A stretch of DNA of 64,000 bases, taken from NCBI GenBank assembly GCA_013423325.1, contig BLJB01000210.1, forward strand, positions 37,503 through 101,502, read 5' to 3'. Under the pieces are notes generated by a model that was given only the letters and a program-made list of their open reading frames with translations, was not told the origin of the DNA and did not search any database. Of this stretch, positions 9,930 to 20,771 are shown piece by piece (position 1 is the first letter of the stretch; every line of letters starts with the position of its first letter). A program made the position numbers and the translations under genes. Origin of the DNA: Usnea hakonensis (lineage: Eukaryota > Ascomycota > Lecanoromycetes > Lecanorales > Parmeliaceae).

Positions 9930-11154
9930 CGACGAGAGTTCCGGGTGCTTGATCAGAGCGAGTCGACGGAGAAGTACTCCCTTTCGCGGGATCACTTCAA
10001 CATGAACCAATTTGGGAAGCCGGAGGAAGAGGATTTCCAGACGGTCTGCGAAGTGATCAAGAAGATGGTGGAAGAATCGCCTCAACTGATTAAGGGGCGT
10101 GATCATTATAGGTAGTATGACATGTAGGCAGACCACTTCCTCTGGCGGTGTCAGATCAGTGATGGTTCAAGTCTGATAGAACTCCCTACTATAGGACACG
10201 ATGATTTCCAGGTACAATTCCATCTCACCGGTTTACCCGTTACCAGCAATTCGTCGATCGAGATATAGAGATGGAGCAGATGAAGCATTCCCTACTACCA
10301 TCAGACCCGCATAGCGGGCGAAAGATCCATATACTGCATGGCCTCGGTGGTATTGGTAAAACGCAATTAGCCATAGCATACGCTAGGAAATACTAAGAGG
10401 TACACAGTGCGATAATATGGGTCAATGGCAATAGTAAAGACACTCTTGCAGGGTCTTGCGGCATTTGCGACACATGCATGTATTGATCATACCATCCATC
10501 CGCATCTTTCTCGAAGACACGAAAACTCTCGAGCCGTGCGCAAAAATCATGAAGAAATTGCTCCCCGCCACCTGGAGAACATCGATACTACAGGAATTCG
10601 GTCAATTGCACAACGGGCAAACGTCATGGTCACTGCAGATATCTGAAGCCTCTTACTGCCGGAAGGAAGAAGATTCAAGCGAAACAGCTCATAGGAGCGC
10701 CTATCGCCAGCTGTGGCCATACACACTACGCCATTTCCCTGAAATGATCGGTCAGCCGTTGCGAAGAGATCCTCCAAGAACGAAATCTCCTCCGCTAGGC
10801 ATGGAGCTGGTCTGGTGGTATCAATTGACTGCTCAACCTTCATCTCCATCATTGGACTCAAGAAGGAAGCTGGCCTCGGGAATATTTTGAACAAGATAGC
10901 AACATGAGTAAATCACTCATTAGGAAGCGGTCAACCGCCCTCTCTCAGCAACCCACAATCAGATCTTAGTGGTATTTCTGTCAGAGAAGGGAAAAAATCC
11001 CGCTGTCAAGAGTCGCCGCTATCAGCAGATACTTGGAGCTGCCGGCATCTACATGGGCCAGCCTGAACTGCCCCTGCGAGTTACCGACGTTGATAAGGCT
11101 CTGTGCCGGAAACTGCTCAGTATAGAACAGTCAGCTTCTGAAGAATCTGTTTGA
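9930..11154 (+). pseudogene. Broken NLR-type gene: alpha/beta-hydrolase tail plus NB-ARC
   Basis: Around 9,950-10,080 the frame reads ESTEKYSLSRDHFNMNQFGK followed by EEEDFQTVCEVIKKM, resembling the end of the hydrolase module found at the N-terminus of SesB-like fungal NLRs (a conserved DH..M..F with a following helix). At 10,225-10,390 another open stretch reads FTRYQQFVDRDIEME, then the Walker A/P-loop HGLGGIGKTQLAIAYARKY, then a TAA in place of a sense codon, then SAIIWVNGNSKDTL. A frameshift follows near 10,440 (the continuing LLQGLAAFA is in another frame). Further stops and shifts run to about 11,150. NB-ARC proteins of this kind are STAND ATPases in fungal non-self recognition. The P-loop is intact but the gene is not. 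Confidence 0.65.
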
Positions 11155-11224
11155 AGATAATCTGTTTGAATCGACCTGTGAAGATGTATAGCAAAGATGG
11201 GGTTTGAACGGTTGGAGAATCAGG

Positions 11225-11614
11225 TTAGTGGGATTGGGCGAATGGGGATGGTATGGTATTGTAGATACTGGGGAATGCTGTCGGAAAGATCCAAGAGAAG
11301 GCTCTCATGCTAGCGCCACCCTCTGTTGTTTCATGTATTCTCACCCCATTAAATTCTCCTAGTGGACCTTCACGATCTTTCATCTCTTGATCACTAGGGG
11401 AACCTCCCTCGTCTCCTCCCGAGGCTACGGGTATTGGGCGACAACTTGTAGCTGTACTACGATTGGCAGGGCGACTATGGTATATTGAGGTGGGTTTAGC
11501 TGTAGTCTCTGTAAATCGACTATTGCCGAAGGGTTTGGATGAGGAGATGTTTGCAGGAGGGTCTTGCTGGCGGGCCTTATCACCAGGCTTCCACTTACGT
11601 TTGCTTGCGGACAT
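11225..11614 (-). CDS. Hypothetical low-complexity protein
   Basis: An ATG at 11614 opens 129 codons: basic and polar at the N-terminus (MSASKRKWKPGDKARQQ), Ser/Pro-rich in the middle, ending at a stop at 11225. No domain was recognised. It lies downstream of and on the same strand as the STAND-like gene at 11,848-12,899. It could be a small real gene, an untranslated part of its neighbour, or chance. Confidence 0.3.
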   Translation of the reverse strand: MSASKRKWKPGDKARQQDPPANISSSKPFGNSRFTETTAKPTSIYHSRPANRSTATSCRPIPVASGGDEGGSPSDQEMKDREGPLGEFNGVRIHETTEGGASMRAFSWIFPTAFPSIYNTIPSPFAQSH

Positions 11615-11847
11615 AATGATGGGCTGATGGCTGACGATAGAATAGGAAAGGGTATTTGCTAATGGTAACAGAACGAGATTAAGGAGGAATTATGCTGCAA
11701 TGGTTGAATGTCTTTGAGAAGGATGAAGGCACGTAGCATAATCTATAGGAGAGATGAGCCACTTGACTATGGCGAGATGTTGAATCAAGCCAGTAACTCG
11801 CTCGGGTCGCAGATGTAACGGTACCCAACATTGTGTTATCCTGTTGT

Positions 11848-12899
11848 TTAAGGCTTTGAAACCTCCTTATCTTTCCTGACTAATTCCTTGTTGGTGCTGG
11901 CCTTGCCCATCTCGTTCTCGGTGTTTTGAGCTGATTTAATCGGCGCTCCAGAACCCCAAAAATTGGACGAAAGCTGCATGGTGGCGTCCATGCCAAGGAC
12001 TTGAGCCGCACCATCCACCGAAGAGTTCTCCTCATGCGTGGCCTCCATGCCTTCAAGGTTTGGGCTATAAATAACCTGTCGTCCTTGGTTGGCGGTCCTG
12101 TTCTTCCTGGTTTTCAATACGGTTCGTGCAGTGCCCTTGGGTTTTCCTTCTTGTGGCAGCGACGGCGACGAGTTGGTATTCTTAGCATTGGGCTTGGCTC
12201 CAGAAACGGTGGATGGTTGCTGAGTGCTTGGAAGAGGCCGCTGATTTGGCTTTGGTATTGGTAACGCAGATTTGTCCTGGGATGGTATTAGAGTAGGAGA
12301 ACAAGAGAACAAGAGAAGGCGACTATACGTACAGCAGACAAATTTACGGCTCGCGGTCCTTTTTGGGAAGTCGATTTCGAGGTGGACGTCTTGAGGGATG
12401 CGATAGCAGCCGAGTTTTGGGAAGTCGATTTCGAGGTGGACGTCTTGAGGGATGCGATAGCAGCCGAGTTTTGGGAAGTCGATTTCGAGGTGGACATCTT
12501 GAGGGATGCGATAGCAGCCGAGTTTTGGGCGTTTAAGTACAGGTTCAACGTATTCTTATTTCGCTCGAGCAATGCAAATGACTCGTTAAGTTCCGCACGC
12601 CGGAAAACAAGAAGAAATACGATTTGAAGTCGATTTTGCTGTTTAAATAGTACCAGGAGGCTATTAATTGTGACGTTAATAGATTTAAGGAGCGAAACAA
12701 GGCCTGAATCTAGTTCTGTTTCGTTTGAGGGGATGAGCTGAGTTATGATCTCTCGTAAATGGTCAACGCTTGCTTTAGCTTCGTGAAGGAAGTAGCGGCC
12801 GTGTTTCAAAGCATCCCGAAGCTCATTCAAGCTCTTTATAATAGAGAAAGCGTAGTCAACAGCTTGCGCACCGCAAATGAACGCGCTAAACCCATCCAT
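11848..12899 (-). CDS. STAND/NLR N-terminal-domain-like protein with triple 18-aa repeat
   Basis: Exons 12333-12899 and 11848-12276, joined across a 56-base intron (GTACGT...CCCAG) with phase kept, give 331 aa. The start is the ATG at 12899 (MDGFSAFICGAQAVDYAFSI); the open frame reaches further upstream but has no ATG there. Residues ~1-125 form a helical region with the look of the N-terminal domains of fungal STAND proteins (a hydrophobic amphipathic start, LNELRDAL, a late ERNKNTLNLYL helix). There is no NACHT or NB-ARC domain, so it is either a free-standing N-terminal domain or a truncated receptor. Residues ~128-181 are three copies of QNSAAIASLKTSTSKSTS. The C-terminal exon is polar and disordered. 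It lies close to the broken NB-ARC gene. Function is not assigned. Confidence 0.55.
12367..12528. repeat. 54-bp perfect tandem repeat x3 inside a coding exon
   Basis: Units are 12367-12420, 12421-12474 and 12475-12528, identical except for GACGTC versus GACATC in the last. The length is a multiple of three, so copy-number change keeps the reading frame of the host gene. Confidence 0.9.
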
Positions 12900-13573
12900 G
12901 TCATTGGGCCGTGGGGCGGGGTAGACCGGGATGGCTGAAAAAGGGTCGTTCGTGTTATTATTCCCAGGAGCGGGAGCGAGAGCGACAGACAAATGCTATA
13001 TAGCTTGATAAGCTTATGATGACAACGTTTGAGAAGCTCAGAGCGAGAGTGACGATCTTTAAAACGCATTATAATAACCACGTAGTTTTGTAGGCGCAAT
13101 GTCAAAAGTGCCTGCATTTTTAGGCTGTGTTCACGTGAAGATGACCCAATGAATTTTAATGGCGCAGCCAGCCTCGCAGAAACGCCGTGAAGTTCTAAAA
13201 AAAGGTAGGGTAGATGCGGGGCACTTCGGGCACTACCTACCTTGTGTAACCTGGTGTGCCACGGATATTAGCTTGGCAGTCTAGCGCAGGAGACCAATCA
13301 GACATCTCAGACTACTACGTGTTCTAATTCACCTCAAGTAGGCCATTTGCCAATGAACCCTGAGTTCTCTCTTAACAATGATCCAGTACTATGTTTCATG
13401 CTTAGCGTCAATCCCATACGTGTCAATTATCAATGTTGATCTTTCGTCTCAACTCCAAAGAGAACTGTCAAGTCGACATGAGAAACCATCTCATACTCCG
13501 TACAAATCAGCGTCTTGGAATTCCGCACTCTATGTTATAACAATCTATGCGGCATACTCAGTTGTCTCGAAGC
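12900..13573. other. Intergenic, no gene recognised
   Basis: Divergent region between the STAND-like gene on - and the membrane protein on +. Short open frames on both strands show no recognisable protein. No other structure was seen. Confidence 0.5.
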
Positions 13574-14547
13574 ATGTCAAAGTCTATGAGGATGGAATCT
13601 TCCGAAATTGAAAACAAAGCCAATGCAGCATTCGCAGGCTCTCGCCAGGCCAACTTAAGAGATATGAACTGTAATACGGACCGCAAATGGGACACATCCC
13701 AGACTTTTCAGGAAAGGCTAACACTATTGACTAGTCATTATCAACCAGGAGACCCAGCCTTCCCAGGGCGAGGAGACCCAGCCTTCCGAGGACGAAGAGA
13801 AAGGGGAAGACTCTAGACCCAAGCTCTGGCAATGGCGTCGATGGAGCAAGAAAAAAAAAGCAATATTGTGTATCTTAAGTATCCTGATCATCCTGATCAT
13901 CCTGATCGCGGTTCTCGCCCCTGTACTATCAGTAAATCATCGCAAAGTCCTTTCTGAAAGACCACCGAGGTATGATATGAAGTGATTGCCGAAAACAGCA
14001 TGGTTCACATTCCAACTACTTCTACATTATTATAGTAGCACTAAAACGGCGCCAATTGCGTCTCCACCCTTATCTACCTCGGCTATGACTCAAACGACGG
14101 TGTCCCCCCCACCCGTTGCTACCGCGGATGGCGTGCATCTAGTGAACTCAGTCCACCAATTTGCACCCGCAGGTAGTGAGCTTGCGTACTACAAGTCTGC
14201 AGTGGATGGGACCGATGCGACACTTCAGCGGCAGCCAGATGATACCACTGTGATAGCTGTGAATATGGATGCTCAATGGGAGGGGCAGAACAGGACAGGT
14301 GAGCTTGAGCCATACACTGTTCTTCGGAGGCGATCTTGCGTCTAATGAGGCCGTGATAGGTAACTCTACCGTGACCAACACCAAATGGTGGGCCTTTACA
14401 AACGCAACAGCTACAAATGCGCAAGTAAACGCGACAGTCGGTGAGGCTGGCAATGGAGAGCGCTCCTTCGTTTGTTACAAAGACAATGGCAGGATACTGT
14501 ACGCATTAAACGATATTTACTTCTACTCGTTTTACTTTTGTCAGTGA
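13574..14547 (+). CDS. Single-pass membrane protein with Cys-containing C-terminal domain, probable frameshift
   Basis: A tentative exon 1 starts at ATG 13574. A clear exon 13735-13969 follows a CTAAC branch site and TAG acceptor. An intron GTATGA...TATAG (13970-14035) joins in phase to exon 14036-14547. Exon 2 encodes an acidic stretch (ETQPSQGEETQPSEDEE), basic residues, and a transmembrane helix (AILCILSILIILIILIAVL). The outer part is Thr/Ser-rich and then folds toward an end of the type 'W.G....F...N......F.CYKDN.R.LY....C', known in small secreted or anchored fungal proteins (here SFVCYKDNGRILYAL, ending SFYFCQ). Between ~14,290 and 14,335 the reading frame shifts (WEGQNRT on one side, LFFGGDLASNEAV on the other) without a plausible intron, so this is either an inactivated allele or a sequencing error. 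Confidence 0.5.
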
Positions 14548-15052
14548 GGATGTAACGCTTGAGGATTAGGTCTTGATAAATGGGTGTAGACGTGGAACCT
14601 TAGACCTGGTGAGCTTGCATCCGAATGGGAAAATAGGAGGATCTTAGTCCAAATGATAGATAGGTATAGATACACTTCACTTGATGCGATGATCTTTGGT
14701 GGATTGTTGAGTGAATTAGCCATTGCACATACTCAATAATAAACGTTCAAATAAGATAATTTCCGCTGAGCATAGAGAAGATCATGAACATTTGGAAAAA
14801 AAGGGAAGAGGAGTGTAAATATGTCCTGCAGTGGCTATCAATACAGATAGATCATAGATATGACCCAAACCATGAAAATAAGTGCCGTTATGTAGTAGAT
14901 CATTTAGTTCCAAAATCCGCCCCATTTCTTGGGTTTATGGGGCGGGAAGCTCCATGTCGATATCCATACCGAGGTTTATTCCAGTGAAAAGCGATTCATC
15001 GAGACTGCGAGAAACGGCTTTATGCTATGTCGTAGTTTGCCTATTCAAAGAC
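14548..15052. other. Intergenic, no gene recognised
   Basis: Convergent spacer between the membrane protein gene and prp1. It is AT-richer than the genes. Nothing specific was seen beyond probable 3' untranslated sequence. Confidence 0.5.
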
Positions 15053-18019
15053 CTAACCCATCCTCCCCTTCTCATCCTCATCCAACAGCCTTACCACCCT
15101 CTTCAACACCTCCTCCGTCCCCAACGCCTTATTCGCCGGCTCCTTCCTCACCGACTGCCACACCTCCCCATGCCTAGGCTCATTCGCCACACACTTGCCC
15201 ACCACCTCCCTCCTCTTCTCCTCAGTGCCATGCTGCATCAGAAACTTGACGTACCAAGCCCACGTATCCCCCAAATCCGCATCCAGCACAATCGCCTTTT
15301 CGAACCAATTCGCAGCCTTGTCCAGCTTGCGTTCATTCCAGAAGACGCGTGCGACGGTGACGAAGAGGGTGGGGTCGTTATCGCATTTCTTGATGGCTTC
15401 GAGGCTGCGGGGTTTGCGCTGCGTGCGCGGTTCGAGGTGCCAGATGGATTCGGACCACAGGAGGCCGCTGGTCGGGAGGGCTTGGAGCGCTTTGGCCATG
15501 AGGACTTTGGCTTGGGGTATGTTGCCTGCTCGGCGTTCGACGCGGATGGCTTCAAGTCGGAGCTCGGCGCTTTTAGGCGAGGACATTAGGCCGCGTTCGA
15601 GGACGCTTCGGGCTTTGACTACTACGCCGCTTGCTTCTTCGAGGCGGCTAAGAAGTATGAAGAGTGGTACAGCTGTGGGACATGCTCGGGTTCCGACGTT
15701 GTACGCTTCGCGTGCTTGCGGTACTTGAGATTTCGATACGTATATTTGCCCTTTGAGGGCATGTAATTTCCAGCAGCTTGGGAACGTATTCAACGCTTGC
15801 TGGCATAGATCAAGAGCTGCGTCGTTGTTGCCCTGTTGACGCTCGAACGCAACGCTCTTGTACCAAACTCTGTCCGTACTGGCTTCTTGGCGAGCGGTGC
15901 GTAGTAATTCTCGCGCGGCCGATATTTGATGGTTATCAGCTTCGAGTTGGAAGGCAGAAAGGTATATGGATTCGGACTCTGGGTTCTGGTTGAAAGCTCG
16001 TCCAAGAATCCTACGTGCTTCATCGAGCTCTTTGGTCCGCCATTTTTCTCGCGCGTACATCATCCAAAGATCTTCGTCGTTAGGCACTGCCTCGACTGAC
16101 TTTTCCATAAGCTGGAAGAGAGCTTCTGGTGTGCCGTGAGCTTTTTCGAGATCGACAGCGGCTCGCCAGAGCTTTCTTGACGTGAAGTAAATTCGTAGAG
16201 CATAGGCGTATATGGCTCTTGTGGTCTCGTATCTGCCTCGACTGATGGACCCTTGTGCGTCCTCCATCCAGATGTTTTTGCGATCATCGTCGTCATCATC
16301 CAAACCATAGCCCAGGGTTTCCCTGATAAGGCACGCTGCTGTCTTGATTGCACCCTCAGCCTCGCATTTTTCCGCTTCCTGTACCCACTCCTCACGCTTC
16401 AACATAGCGTTCTCACGAGCCAGAGATTGAATGGCCCTACGTATAATCTGTTCCGGATTGCCTTTCCCAGTTTCTTCTGCCAATCGAGAAGCAGCTATCC
16501 AGACTAGATGCGAAGACGGATTGGCCAATCGAGCTTTATTCAGGACCTTCTGAGCATTCTCAGGTGTTTCGTTTTGGGCAACAAGCCGGGCGTACGCCAG
16601 CCAAAGTTCCACCGAGAGTGGTATCTCCTCTGTAGCTTTTGCTAGTAGCAATTTAGCATCTTGTTCACTGTCTTCGAGCTTGATCATCTCCTTCCAAATG
16701 ATCACACTCTTCGAGAGGAAGTCCGCAGCTTTGCGCATAACACGCTTCTTCCCAGAAATGGTGTTCTCCAATTCCATGGCCTGGATCCACAGTCTTGTAG
16801 ATTGTGGCTGCGCCTTCAATGCATTGGCCGCAATGATTTTACCGTTGTGGTTGTCCCCTCCACTCGAGAGACGAATTGCTTCGAGCCAAACATCCTCGCT
16901 CTGGGACCCACAAATTTCGCAACCCTTAGCTATGACATTTCGTGCTGCAACTACTTTCCCAGCGAGTTCCTCCAGCCGACTCAGTGCCAAATAGCCCGGG
17001 GCGTGACGGGAGTTTGTTTTAATGACAGACTCCAGCAAGGCTCGTACACGATTTATATCTCCGACCTCCACTTCACCGGCTTTGAGCTCAGACTTCGAGA
17101 GACTTGTCAAGTAGCCCTTGGGATCGATATTCGTAGCTGTGCCTGATGTGGAGTCTGCCCCTCCTGACTGGGCTGCTTGGTCCAGTCGGACCTGCAACAC
17201 CTTATCTCTTGCTGCTCCTATGTCCGCAAAATTGGTCATGGTCCCGTCCATGGTATCCGTCCCTGCTCCGTTAGTCGCAGAGCCATCGTCAACCACACTG
17301 GTATCCATTTGAGTCGAATCTCTTGCTCCGGCAATGACACTATCCGGCACGGCGTAGAATCTATTCCGGGCCTCGGTCTTGGTTCTTTTATTCTTCCTGG
17401 TCAAATCTCCGGCTTCCGGCAGGTTTGCCCAGTCTTGTTCCGACACACTGGCAAGGCTCCGCTTGAGGTCTGCAAACTGCTGTTGAATCTTCGGGTTGTT
17501 GGCCTCATACTCTGCTCGTTCTTGGGCCTCGCGTGCTTCCCTAGATTTGGCGGACGGGTTCAAGTTGGTAATCTGTTCAAACAAAGAGGGCAATGATAAA
17601 CCATATGTACAGCATTTGAGGCGAAAGCCAACGCAGGAAACAAAATAGAAGAGAACTAACCTTCGTGATTTTCGTCTCTTCTCCATTCGTTCATCGATGT
17701 CTTGATATAAGCGGTCTGCCTCGTCGTCATCGCGATCGAACTGGCCATTTGCAAACAACCCCGTTTCGTTCTCTGGATCTTGAAATCGGTCATCATCCTC
17801 TTCCTCTTCCTTCTTTTCCGTAGCGCCGTATGCTGTCGGCGGGGCTGCTCCAAGCTGTGCAGCACGTTTTGCTAGAGCTTCTTTGATCTGATCTTCACTC
17901 GGACCCTCCCTCGCTGGACCTAAGTCGGATCGTGTTGTAAATCCGGTAGCACCTCGTCCCAACCCAGCGACGTAATTTTCAGGCGCAAGCTGGCTCAGGA
18001 AGTCCTTCCGTCCAGCCAT
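15053..18019 (-). CDS. prp1: Pre-mRNA splicing factor PRP6/prp1 (U4/U6.U5 tri-snRNP)
   Basis: Exons 17661-18019 and 15053-17540 give 948 aa. The intron (GTTAGT...AAATCTAG, 120 bases) was placed because it restores the family sequence KSRR-EAREAQERAEYE; read through, the intron adds a foreign hydrophobic stretch. The N-terminus carries the PRP1_N region (start MAGRKDFLSQLAPENYVAGL, acidic stretch, NPKIQQQFADLKRSL near residue 145, RFYAVPDSVIAGA near 195). The rest is an array of HAT/TPR helical repeats (for example VWLEAIRLS, SVELWLAYARL, LWMMYAREKW, GDTWAWYVKF) to the C-terminus. The protein bridges U5 and U4/U6 snRNPs in the nucleus. Length is near the usual ~900-950. It is divergent with DIM1, with 357 bp between starts. 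Confidence 0.95.
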   Translation of the reverse strand: MAGRKDFLSQLAPENYVAGLGRGATGFTTRSDLGPAREGPSEDQIKEALAKRAAQLGAAPPTAYGATEKKEEEEDDDRFQDPENETGLFANGQFDRDDDEADRLYQDIDERMEKRRKSRRLVLFYFVSCVGFRLKCCTYGLSLPSLFEQITNLNPSAKSREAREAQERAEYEANNPKIQQQFADLKRSLASVSEQDWANLPEAGDLTRKNKRTKTEARNRFYAVPDSVIAGARDSTQMDTSVVDDGSATNGAGTDTMDGTMTNFADIGAARDKVLQVRLDQAAQSGGADSTSGTATNIDPKGYLTSLSKSELKAGEVEVGDINRVRALLESVIKTNSRHAPGYLALSRLEELAGKVVAARNVIAKGCEICGSQSEDVWLEAIRLSSGGDNHNGKIIAANALKAQPQSTRLWIQAMELENTISGKKRVMRKAADFLSKSVIIWKEMIKLEDSEQDAKLLLAKATEEIPLSVELWLAYARLVAQNETPENAQKVLNKARLANPSSHLVWIAASRLAEETGKGNPEQIIRRAIQSLARENAMLKREEWVQEAEKCEAEGAIKTAACLIRETLGYGLDDDDDDRKNIWMEDAQGSISRGRYETTRAIYAYALRIYFTSRKLWRAAVDLEKAHGTPEALFQLMEKSVEAVPNDEDLWMMYAREKWRTKELDEARRILGRAFNQNPESESIYLSAFQLEADNHQISAARELLRTARQEASTDRVWYKSVAFERQQGNNDAALDLCQQALNTFPSCWKLHALKGQIYVSKSQVPQAREAYNVGTRACPTAVPLFILLSRLEEASGVVVKARSVLERGLMSSPKSAELRLEAIRVERRAGNIPQAKVLMAKALQALPTSGLLWSESIWHLEPRTQRKPRSLEAIKKCDNDPTLFVTVARVFWNERKLDKAANWFEKAIVLDADLGDTWAWYVKFLMQHGTEEKRREVVGKCVANEPRHGEVWQSVRKEPANKALGTEEVLKRVVRLLDEDEKGRMG

Positions 18020-18376
18020 TTTGTCATGGAGATGAAGGCGATGCCGGTATGCAATGTTACTGAGAGCTCAAATAAGACTGGTGATCGGCGGCACTAATGC
18101 AAGGATCCCGTCTTATCGATAAGAAAAGATCACTTCACTTTGGAGTGGTCTGAATCTCAAAGTGAACATAAGAGCACATCACACAATTTTTCCTGACTTC
18201 CAATACTATACACTCGTAGAATATCCATTTGAATAGGCTTTCTGCTCAAACTTGATTGTCATAAGAAAATTTGGAGTCTTCTGTCTAAAAAAGCCAAAAG
18301 TTCTCCCATTGGAGAACCACTTTCCACGCATTGCTTGATAATCGATTATTAAATTCCTGGAGGAGAAAGGGGAGAG
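18020..18376. promoter_or_regulatory. Divergent promoter region prp1/DIM1
   Basis: 357 bp separate the start codons of two opposed housekeeping genes, so both promoters and 5' leaders must lie here. A short near-palindrome (TCTTATCGATAAGA) occurs at about 18,111-18,124. No TATA or known motif is asserted. Confidence 0.5.
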
Positions 18377-20188
18377 ATGCCAAAAGCTGCTGGGAAGAAG
18401 CGTAATGGCGCTTCCCATGGTACTGGACCGTACAGCAATGCTGGCAAAGGCTCTGCGGCGAACCATATTTTCAAAATGAAAACAGTACGTACGCTTTTTC
18501 TGAAATCTTGAGCTATTTCTTGCGAACTACTGGTCTTGAAGCCTAAGACAAGGCTCGATATCACCTTTTAGATAAGTAACGCTAATCTTCAAACCAAAAT
18601 GCAGGACATCGGTCAACATGTGCTCAAAGTATGCCCTCGTGCAAGCGTTGCGTACCAGAGATCAAGTTTTCTGACATTTGATCCAAGAACCCTGGTGTTG
18701 CACAGGCAATAGGTTCGTATTTTTATGGCGCAGTATTGTAGGCCGAAAATTCTGTTTGCGGAAAGAGATACTAATTCGATGTTCTTTGATTAGTCGATAA
18801 GGCGGACCTCAAACAGAGCGATGTCAGCCGCCAATATTATTGAAATTTGGCGATGAAGTCAAAGCTGAATGCAAGTAGATTGTCCTCGAAGTAGGTCCTG
18901 GAACAGGTAACTTGACAGTCAAGATACTTGAGAAAGCAAAGAGAGTCATTGCTGTCGAATTGGATCCTAGAATGGCAGCGGAACTCACAAAACGAGTGCA
19001 AGGTTTGTTATGTCTAGATTAGACATTCCATACTGTGGAGTAATTTTAAAAAAGGGAAACCCGAACAAAAGCGATTAGAAGTCTTACTCGGTGACGTTGT
19101 AAAGACCGATTTACCTGTGAGTCTCCGCGTCTTGAAGCATACTATTTACATCTTTTGACATGAACCCTCTGTCTGAAAGCTGAGGTCACGGGTCTTTACA
19201 TCAGAAAGAAAATGCTGACCTTAGATTGTTTCCAGTACTTCGATGTCTGCATAAGCAACACACCCTATCAAGTACGTCTTCTCTGGCTGCATCCTTTTCT
19301 CAATCAGTGGCCAATTGAACCACCCTCTAGATCTCTTCTCCCTTAACTTTCAAACTCCTCGCCCTATCTCCCGCCCCTCGCACCTGCATCCTAACCTTTC
19401 AACTCGAATTTGCTCAAAGGCTCTTCGCCAGGGCCGGATCCGCCCTCTATTCGCGCCTTTCAGTCAACACTCAAATGTGGGCCACAGTCACACACATCAT
19501 GAAAATCGTATGTACTTCTGCTAAAACCTGCTCAGCATGGAATAAGCTATGCTAACGACTCCAGGGCCGCAACAATTTCCGTCCTCCACCGGCAGTGGAA
19601 AGTAGCGTGGTACGACTGGTACCGAAGAGACCCAGGCCAGATGTCAGCTGGGACGAGTGGGACGGGCTATTGAGAATCTGTTTCGTAAGGAAGAATCGGA
19701 CGCTGAGGGCGGGATTCCTTGGCACAACCACCATCATGGACATGCTCGAAGCCAACTACCGAACCTGGTGCGCACAGAACGACATCGCCGTCGAAGACGG
19801 GCCATCGAACACCAACAGCGCAGATACAGCTATGGACCTGGATACCGAAACGCAAGCAGCGGAAGTGGAAACGCCAACACCAAACAACGACGACGAAGAA
19901 GAAGAAGAAGAAGAAGAAGCAGAATGGCAAGGCATCATGGACGTAGACGACGTCGACACACCCTCTTTCTTCCAAGACGAGCTCGACGACAAAGCCAAAG
20001 CCCTGAACGCCAAGGCCGGAGGAACGAGGAAGAAGAAGGGGAAAGTTGGGGAATTGGTTCGGGAGAAAGTGAGGAGGGTTTTGGAGGAGGAGACAGGGTT
20101 AGCGGACAAGAGGGCGCGGATGTGCGATGAGAGCGATTTTCTGAGATTGCTGTGGGCGTTTAATAAGGAGGGGATCCATTTCTGTTGA
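18377..20188 (+). CDS. DIM1: rRNA adenine-N6,N6 dimethyltransferase DIM1
   Basis: Nine exons: 18377-18484, 18605-18628, 18688-18712, 18794-18822, 18879-19002, 19055-19116, 19236-19271, 19331-19507, 19565-20188. All junction phases agree and give 402 aa. Family motifs in order: NHIFKMKT-DIGQHVLK-NPGVAQAI, SAM-binding LEVGPGTGNLT, acidic VELDPRM, LLGDVVKTDLP, catalytic-loop SNTPYQISSP, THIMKIGRNNF with PPPAVESSVVRL, and WDGLLRICFVRKNRTL. DIM1 dimethylates two adjacent adenines near the 3' end of 18S rRNA and is needed for pre-rRNA processing in the nucleolus. A fungal acidic insert (poly-Glu, ~19,890-19,920) lies near the C-terminus. Intron 4 has an unusual GTCAGC donor. Confidence 0.93.
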
Positions 20189-20771
20189 GGGATGTGGGGG
20201 ATGTGGAAAAGGACGGAGTTATGATGTAGATGTCCTATTATTTAGCAAAGGCACTGCTAGGAAGGGAAAGATGAGATTGCATTGTTTGCACGGTGCATGA
20301 TGGCTTCAATTTGATATTCCAAAATCTCGCATCTCATCCACAATTCTATGGGCTCATCAGTAGTTTTCCCTGCCCAAAAAAAAATTCCCGGCTATTTCCA
20401 AATCCAGAAACGTTATACATTGCATTGAGAAAGCCTCTTCGTAGATTCTAGCTACTATGCCGCTTAAAACGAATAATCACAGAGCCGCCGAGCGCGCAGC
20501 TCACCATGAATATCATACAATATAAAAAATAAACGATAAAGATTCATCACATATACAACCTCCTCCCCCAACCGTGCCATGAAGACACAACAAACCAGCC
20601 TCCCATTAATGCAAAGTGGGTATCTTTCCATGTCCCCAACGCCATTTTTTAAATGCGCTCGGGCCAAATATCCAGAGCTCAATGATGCCCGCCAAACTCC
20701 CCCAATGCACGTATGCATAGCCCCCCGCGTTAAGTCGTCACAGATTCTCCATAAAGAAGGGGGGCGAATGA
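20189..20771. other. Convergent intergenic region DIM1/HFI1
   Basis: 583 bp between two stop codons on opposite strands, presumably both 3' untranslated regions. There are A-rich and T-rich stretches; no gene seen. Confidence 0.5.

Noticed and set aside
17570..17580. AACAG acceptor (minus strand) for the prp1 intron
   Set aside because: Joining there gives an early stop; the later CTAG acceptor at 17,541 restores the conserved EAREAQERAEYE.
19657..20130. Arg-rich frame overlapping the DIM1 last exon
   Set aside because: Shadow of the acidic GAA/GAC-rich part of DIM1 in another frame.
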